A stretch of 64,000 bases of DNA, taken from NCBI RefSeq assembly GCF_016786355.1, contig NZ_JADWYX010000018.1, positions 26,936 to 90,935 on the forward strand, written 5' to 3'. The first letter of the stretch is position 1. Every line of letters begins with the position of its first letter. This document shows, in pieces, positions 59,428 to 64,000 of this stretch. This DNA comes from Frankia sp. AgB1.9 (GTDB lineage: Bacteria > Actinomycetota > Actinomycetes > Frankiales > Frankiaceae). A program made the translations under genes and the position numbers. The notes below the pieces were generated by a model. It saw only the letters and a program-made list of their open reading frames with translations. It had not been told where the DNA came from and made no database searches.

Positions 59428-60738
59428 ATGGCACTCGGGGACTGGCTGAGCCGCCAGGGGATTCCTTTCGTGATCGAGACGCCCGGCGGGTCGGGTCGGC
59501 CCATCCCCGGTCTGCGTTCGGTGCCCGCTCCGGACCTCGACTGCGCGTACGCGCTGGCCGAGGCCGTGGCGACGATGGGCCCTGGCGTCGCCACGCTCTG
59601 GGACGGCGACGTGCTCACGTTCGTGTCCCGGCGGGTGGACCCCGGTGAGCCGACGGTCGCCCGGACGTTGCCGGGGCTCGCGACCGCCGTCGAGACGACC
59701 CGCAAGCTGGGCGCCGGCAGCCTGGCCGTCCGGCCGGCGTTCGACCTGGCGGCCGACGCGGGGCCCGCGAACGCGGTCGCACCCGGGTTCGACCCGAGCC
59801 TCGCGGCTCGGCTGACGGGCACGTCCTGGCTACCGGGAAGCGAGCTGGTCGCCGACCTGGTGCTGGCCGGCCGTGGCGTCGTGCGCGCCGGCGCGGTGCC
59901 CGCGCTGCAGGAGCTGGCCGCCCGCACCGGCCTCGGCGTCCTCAACGTCTTCACCGCGAAGGGCGTGTTCCGCTGGGACAGCCCGTTCCACCTGGGCACC
60001 GGCTGCCTGCAGGAACGCGACCTCGCGCTGGCCGGCGCGCATCCGGACGCCGTCGTCGTCGGGGTCGGCCTCGACGACGACGAGTGCCCGCCGGCGCTGT
60101 TCGCCGCGGCGGGGCTCGACCCGGCCCGCGTCGTCACGCTTGACCCGGCCGACCTTCCGGCCGCGGCCGAGACGCTGCGGGCCCGGATTCCCGTCGTAGC
60201 GGGCGGCGAACGGCCCGCGCTCTACCGTGATCTCTCCGCCGTCGTCGGCCCGCTCTACGCCGAGACGGCCGGGCCGCTGAACCCCGCCTGCGCGGCCGCG
60301 GACCTAGCCGCCGTGCTGCCTGCGCATGGATCGGTTTTCTCCGAGCCGGGACCGGCCGCACACTGGTTGGGACGGACCTTCTCCACGGTTCGGCTCGGCA
60401 GCGTCCGGGTGCCGGCGGCCGGCGGTGCCGGCCTGGCCATCGCCGGGGCGATCGCTGCCGGGCTGACCGGGGCGGGTGTCGCCGTGGCCGTGGTCGACCG
60501 GGTGCCGGACGACGGCGTCGCCGCGGGCTGCCTGCGCTGGGCCGACGAGCTGGGGCTGACCGTCGTCGTCGAGGTCTGGGGCGACGACGGCGAGCCGCTG
60601 TCGTCGGCCGAGCACCGCGCGGCGGTCACCGCCCGGCTCGCCCAGGGCGGCGTCGGTGTCCTGGAGCTGCCGGTCGACTACGCGGCGCTGACCGCGCTGG
60701 TCGCGGCGGCCGGGCCCGTCGTGGCCTGGGGCGGCTGA
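59428..60738 (+). CDS. ThDP-enzyme-like protein lacking cofactor motif
   Basis: Protein of 436 residues similar to acetolactate-synthase-type ThDP enzymes but about 100 residues short. The N-terminus DWLSRQGIPFVIETPGG and the middle domain LQELAARTGLGVLNVFTAKGVF, HPDAVVVGVGLDDDE are recognisable. The C-terminal region GAGLAIAGAIAAGLTGAGVAVAVVDRVPDDG replaces the usual G-D-G ... N-N cofactor motif, and no catalytic Glu is clear in the Pyr domain. It may have lost ThDP catalysis or pair with another subunit. The start follows GGAGGG. Confidence 0.75.
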   Translation: MALGDWLSRQGIPFVIETPGGSGRPIPGLRSVPAPDLDCAYALAEAVATMGPGVATLWDGDVLTFVSRRVDPGEPTVARTLPGLATAVETTRKLGAGSLAVRPAFDLAADAGPANAVAPGFDPSLAARLTGTSWLPGSELVADLVLAGRGVVRAGAVPALQELAARTGLGVLNVFTAKGVFRWDSPFHLGTGCLQERDLALAGAHPDAVVVGVGLDDDECPPALFAAAGLDPARVVTLDPADLPAAAETLRARIPVVAGGERPALYRDLSAVVGPLYAETAGPLNPACAAADLAAVLPAHGSVFSEPGPAAHWLGRTFSTVRLGSVRVPAAGGAGLAIAGAIAAGLTGAGVAVAVVDRVPDDGVAAGCLRWADELGLTVVVEVWGDDGEPLSSAEHRAAVTARLAQGGVGVLELPVDYAALTALVAAAGPVVAWGG

Positions 60739-60873
60739 CCACGGCGGTGGCCTGGACTCCGCGCTGAAAACTGAAATATTAAAAGGAATCCGACTTCGAC
60801 AGCACGACCCGACCCGGCGGCCACGACCCAACCGGAGCTCTGGCAGCCCACGACCCCGCGAGCGGAGACTGGC

Positions 60874-62157
60874 ATGCAAGCCGACGACCTCATCCTGATC
60901 AGTGTCGATGACCACCTGGTCGAGCCACCCGACATGTTCAAGGGCAGGCTGCCCGCGAAGTTCGACGATGTCGCCCCGAAGGTCGTCCGTCGCGACGACG
61001 GTTCCGACGTCTGGACCTTCAACGGCACCGTCATCCCGAACGTCGGCCTCAACGCCGTCGCGGGCCGGCCGAAGGAGGAGTACGGCGTCGAGCCGACGTC
61101 CTTCGAGGAGATGCGCCCGGGCTGTTTCGACATCCATGAGCGGGTCAAGGACATGAACGCGGCCGGCGTGCTCGGCTCGATGTGCTTCCCGTCCTTCCCT
61201 GGCTTCGCCGCGCGGCTGTTCGCGGCGGCGGAGGACAAGGAGCTGGCGCTCTCGGTCGTGCAGGCCTACAACGACTGGCACATCGACGAGTGGTGTGGCA
61301 CCTACCCGGGCCGTTTCATCCCGATGGCGCTGCCGGTGCTGTGGGACCCGGAGCTGGCCGCGAAGGAGGTCAGGCGGGTCGCTGCCAAGGGTGTGCACTC
61401 GTTGACCTTCACGGAGAACCCGGCGACGCTGGGCTATCCGAGCTTCCACGACAGTCACTGGGATCCGCTGTGGAAGGCGCTGGTCGACACCGACACGGTG
61501 ATGTCGATCCATCTCGGCTCGTCGGGCAAGCTGACCCTGACCGCGCCGGACGCGCCGATGGACGTTCTGATCACTCTGCAGCCGATGAACATCTGTCAGG
61601 CCGCTGCCGACCTGCTCTGGTCGCGTGTGATCAAGGACTTCCCGGACATCAAGATCGCGTTGTCCGAGGGTGGGACCGGTTGGATTCCGTACTTCCTGGA
61701 GCGTGTCGACCGCACGTACGACATGCACCACCTGTGGACTGGCCAGAACTTCGGCGGCAAGCTGCCGAGTGAGGTCTTTCGGGAGCACTTCCTGACGTGT
61801 TTCATCGAGGACCCGATCGGCGTCGCGACGCGGAACAAGATCGGTATCGACAACATCTCGTGGGAGTGTGACTACCCGCACTCCGACTCGACCTGGCCGT
61901 ACCCGGGCGAGGAGCTGCTCAAGGCCTGTGACGGCGTGCCGGACGACGAGATCAACAAGATGACCTACGAGAACGCCTGCCGCTGGTACTCGTTCGACCC
62001 GTTCCAGCACCGTTCCAAGGCCGACTCCACCGTTGGTGCGCTGCGCGCCGAGGCCGCCGGCCACGACGTCTCGACCCGGTCCTTCGACCAGGGCCGTTTC
62101 GAGATCACGCACGGTGGCATCTCGCTCGGCGAGATGACAGCACGCGCCACCGCCTGA
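60874..62157 (+). CDS. Amidohydrolase (ACMSD-like) 2
   Basis: Second metal-dependent hydrolase/decarboxylase, 427 residues. SVDDHLVEPPDMF has the N-terminal Asp and one metal His, SIHLGSSG a second, and WECDYPHSDSTWP the catalytic Asp. It is longer than the first amidohydrolase by a C-terminal tail (about 70 residues). The ATG follows GCGGAGAC. Upstream (60760-60790) is an A+T-rich promoter-like patch. The presence of two related enzymes in one island suggests sequential or substrate-specific steps. Confidence 0.9.
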   Translation: MQADDLILISVDDHLVEPPDMFKGRLPAKFDDVAPKVVRRDDGSDVWTFNGTVIPNVGLNAVAGRPKEEYGVEPTSFEEMRPGCFDIHERVKDMNAAGVLGSMCFPSFPGFAARLFAAAEDKELALSVVQAYNDWHIDEWCGTYPGRFIPMALPVLWDPELAAKEVRRVAAKGVHSLTFTENPATLGYPSFHDSHWDPLWKALVDTDTVMSIHLGSSGKLTLTAPDAPMDVLITLQPMNICQAAADLLWSRVIKDFPDIKIALSEGGTGWIPYFLERVDRTYDMHHLWTGQNFGGKLPSEVFREHFLTCFIEDPIGVATRNKIGIDNISWECDYPHSDSTWPYPGEELLKACDGVPDDEINKMTYENACRWYSFDPFQHRSKADSTVGALRAEAAGHDVSTRSFDQGRFEITHGGISLGEMTARATA

Positions 62158-62384
62158 CGGCGGTCTGAGACCTCAGTACGCCCGGCGCGCCTCCGCGCCC
62201 GCGCTGTCCTGCGGCCGGAGACGGTTCGTTCCTGGGATGGTGTGGTGGTGGCCGTGATCTGGACGACGGGTGTGACGGACGACCGTGCCGTCGGGGGAGC
62301 CGCGGGCTGGACCGGGCTGTGCTGCCGCGAGGCGGCCGACGGGCCGGTCGTGACCGGGGGGATTGTGCCGTCCGGCACCGGGGC

Positions 62385-62909
62385 ATGACCACGCCTTCCG
62401 CCCGGCGGTTGGTCGTTATGCGGCATGCGAAGTCCGCCTGGCCGGAGGTGGACGACCATTCCCGGCCGTTGGCTCCCCGCGGCCGCCGGGACGCCCCTGC
62501 CGCCGGACGCTGGTTGCGTGAGGCACGCATCGTGCCTGACCGCGTCGTGTGCTCCACGGCGTTGCGCACCCGGGAGACATGGGACCTGGCTGGCTCCGAG
62601 TTGGGCGCCGAACAGGCCGTGCTCTACGACCGGCGCCTCTACGAGGCGAGCGCCGACGAGGTCCTCGCCGTGGTGAGGGGGACGCCCGACGAGGTACGGA
62701 CGCTGCTGATCATCGGTCACAACCCCGCCATGCAGGAGGTGACCCTGACGCTGGCCGGTGATGCCGTCGATGACGCCCGCGATCAGGTTCGGGTCGCCTT
62801 CCCGACGGCCGCGATCGCCGTGCTGTCCTGCCCGCAACGGTGGTCGGCGCTCGCGCCGGGGTGTGCCCTGCTGACCGCGATCGCCGTACCGCGCGGCGCG
62901 AAGCGCTGA
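62385..62909 (+). CDS. SixA-type histidine phosphatase
   Basis: Histidine phosphatase of 174 residues. VMRHAKSAW (R13, H14) is the RHG-type phosphohistidine site, VCSTALRTRETW is the second Arg region and IGHNPAMQE supplies the second His. SixA-like proteins dephosphorylate phosphohistidine or small phosphates. The ATG is preferred over an upstream in-frame start on family length. It is convergent with the truncated gene at the right edge and not clearly tied to the island. Confidence 0.9.
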   Translation: MTTPSARRLVVMRHAKSAWPEVDDHSRPLAPRGRRDAPAAGRWLREARIVPDRVVCSTALRTRETWDLAGSELGAEQAVLYDRRLYEASADEVLAVVRGTPDEVRTLLIIGHNPAMQEVTLTLAGDAVDDARDQVRVAFPTAAIAVLSCPQRWSALAPGCALLTAIAVPRGAKR

Positions 62910-63013
62910 CCCCCGTTGATCGCGAACACACCGTCAGCTCGACGGCAGCGGATCCAGTTGCAGCTCGCCGATCGTGCACCGAACCGGGGACCGCGGCTCG
63001 TCGTCCGGACGCG

Positions 63014-64000
63014 TCAGTGCGCGCGTCGCACGTTGCGACTGACGGGATGGCCGACGTCACGTGGGCCAAGCAGGCCGGGCCCCGCGGCACACACCGCTGG
63101 GATGGCGTTGACGAGGGGCATCGCCGTGCTCTTTCCGGCGGTGATGAAGGCGAAATGGCGGGAATTCCCGGTCCTCGCCGTGCCGTCGGACGCGGCCGAT
63201 GGGGCGGATACCTGATGCTCAAGGGTGAACGACGGGTTGCCCTCGACCTCGATCCGGAACGCGAACACCTCCGGCCCGAAGGGCCCCTTCCACTGTGGCC
63301 CAGACCCCATCCCGACCCGGTCGACATGCTCGACGACCGCGACCGGGCGCCCGCCGTTCAGCGCCTGCAACTCGAATCGGACGACGGAGGCGGTGCCCGC
63401 GTGGACCGTTCCGAAGCCGGTCTCGATGTCGTGGTCGAGCGAATCGGTCTCGTAGACGGTGTTCCAGTCCTCGATGTCGACTCCCATCGCGTCGCACAGT
63501 TCCCGCAAGGTCGGCTCCCACATCTGCCGCAGGAAGCCACCCTTCACGAGAACTGGCTCGAAGCCCGGCTTCTGCCCGAAGCCGAAGTACTCGCGGCAGA
63601 CGTATTCTGCCTCGTAGCCACCCCAGTAGCCGAGCTCGCAGACGCGGACACATTCGACCTCGTCGGCCATTCGCAACGCGGCGATAGCAAGATCCGTGGT
63701 TGCCCAGCCGGGGTCCGACCCGGAGAAGAACGCGCTGCTGTTCCCCCTGGCACAGGCTTCGTGTACGTGGGCGAACTCGGCCGGGACGTCTGGCGGGTAC
63801 CCCCAGGCGAAGACCGAGGCTGTGACAGCGTTGACACCCGATTCGAGGAACCGGCAGACGTCGTTCGCCGCATCGAGCTCGCGAGCGATGCTGTTGCTCT
63901 GGTAGGAAAGGCAGTCCGGCGCCAGGTCGAGAAGCTCGTCCCAGTTGTTGGTGGTGCGGACACCGGTGGCTTCGCGGCCGATGAACGTGCCGGCATCCTT
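63014..64000 (-). CDS. Dihydrodipicolinate-reductase-like dehydrogenase, 5' truncated
   Basis: C-terminal 328 residues of an NAD(P)-dependent reductase of the type annotated in mycobacteria as dihydrodipicolinate reductase-like. The visible part begins KDAGTFIGREATGVRTTNN, has NSIARELDAANDVCRFLESG and SGSDPGWATTDLAIAAL, and then VCELGYWGGYEAEY. The frame is open to the window edge, so the start and the Rossmann motif lie outside. These proteins are not true DapB and their substrates are unknown. It lies convergent to the phosphatase gene. Confidence 0.85.
   Translation of the reverse strand, partial: KDAGTFIGREATGVRTTNNWDELLDLAPDCLSYQSNSIARELDAANDVCRFLESGVNAVTASVFAWGYPPDVPAEFAHVHEACARGNSSAFFSGSDPGWATTDLAIAALRMADEVECVRVCELGYWGGYEAEYVCREYFGFGQKPGFEPVLVKGGFLRQMWEPTLRELCDAMGVDIEDWNTVYETDSLDHDIETGFGTVHAGTASVVRFELQALNGGRPVAVVEHVDRVGMGSGPQWKGPFGPEVFAFRIEVEGNPSFTLEHQVSAPSAASDGTARTGNSRHFAFITAGKSTAMPLVNAIPAVCAAGPGLLGPRDVGHPVSRNVRRAH

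Noticed and set aside
56911..60738. Open frame of about 1275 codons running through several genes
   Set aside because: Its first two thirds lie antisense to the acyl-CoA dehydrogenase and NIPSNAP-like genes and are Arg/Gly/Pro-rich without domains. Only the last 436 codons are a real gene.
62917..62945. GTTGATCGCGAACAC, similar to the left arm of the palindromic elements
   Set aside because: The similarity covers only about eight bases and no matching right arm follows.
1..64000. CRISPR arrays, tRNA/rRNA genes, insertion sequences and prophage
   Set aside because: No spaced direct repeats of CRISPR length, no tRNA T-loop/acceptor pattern in intergenic regions, no transposase, integrase or phage protein. 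The repeats present are tandem or palindromic only.

Overview
The window is about 70% G+C, with G/C at most third codon positions, frequent GTG starts, GTGA/ATGA gene overlaps and purine-rich ribosome sites. F420-dependent luciferase-like enzymes, a mycofactocin-type dehydrogenase, an FHA protein, a PAS/GAF/PP2C phosphatase, a Ser/Thr kinase and many acyl-CoA enzymes point to a soil actinomycete, most likely Frankia-like or otherwise rich in lipid and xenobiotic catabolism. The species cannot be fixed from the sequence alone. No rRNA, tRNA, CRISPR array, IS element or phage gene was seen.

Layout. Positions 1-103 are almost pure G/C. 0.1-7.5 kb is a sugar-use locus: a lipoprotein sugar-binding protein, a DeoR regulator, a GH4 glycosidase, then four overlapping genes (PfkB kinase, SIS isomerase, 1-phosphofructokinase-type kinase, class II aldolase) resembling an amino-sugar/tagatose pathway. 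7.7-20.9 kb is mixed: a membrane Ser/Thr kinase, a DUF2127 protein, a short-chain dehydrogenase, an acyl-CoA ligase, a cyclase-like protein with a His/Asp-rich tail, a very long single-chain purL, a membrane protein and an acetyltransferase. 20.9-24.1 kb has a two-component system divergent from a Tat-exported serine-hydrolase-like protein that lacks two catalytic motifs. 24.2-26.4 kb is gluconate kinase and gluconate permease behind a 12-codon leader. 26.5-29.1 kb is an FHA protein divergent from a PAS-PAS-GAF-PP2C phosphatase. 29.1-34 kb holds an enoyl-CoA hydratase-like protein, a 3-hydroxyisobutyrate dehydrogenase-like enzyme, a proline-rich membrane protein, an M50 protease and a GNAT.

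34.4-62.2 kb is a large catabolic island interrupted by a VapBC pair. It contains acyl-CoA ligase, acyl-CoA carboxylase, two F420-type oxidoreductases, enoyl-CoA hydratases, a MarR regulator with two perfect palindromes, a thiolase-fold/DUF35 pair like steroid side-chain retro-aldolases, an NTF2-like protein, an alpha/beta hydrolase, a double CoA-transferase, two ACMSD-like amidohydrolases, a LIV-type importer made of two double-fusion proteins, a mycofactocin-type SDR, an acyl-CoA dehydrogenase, a NIPSNAP-like protein and a ThDP-enzyme-like protein without the usual cofactor motif. Together they suggest uptake, CoA activation, beta-oxidation-like shortening and decarboxylation of an unidentified cyclic or branched carboxylic acid. 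The right edge has a SixA-type phosphatase and a truncated dihydrodipicolinate-reductase-like gene.

Non-coding highlights: three diverged copies of one long inverted repeat, short tandem repeats at many gene edges, and two places where short leader reading frames with strong ribosome sites run directly into a transporter or kinase gene.
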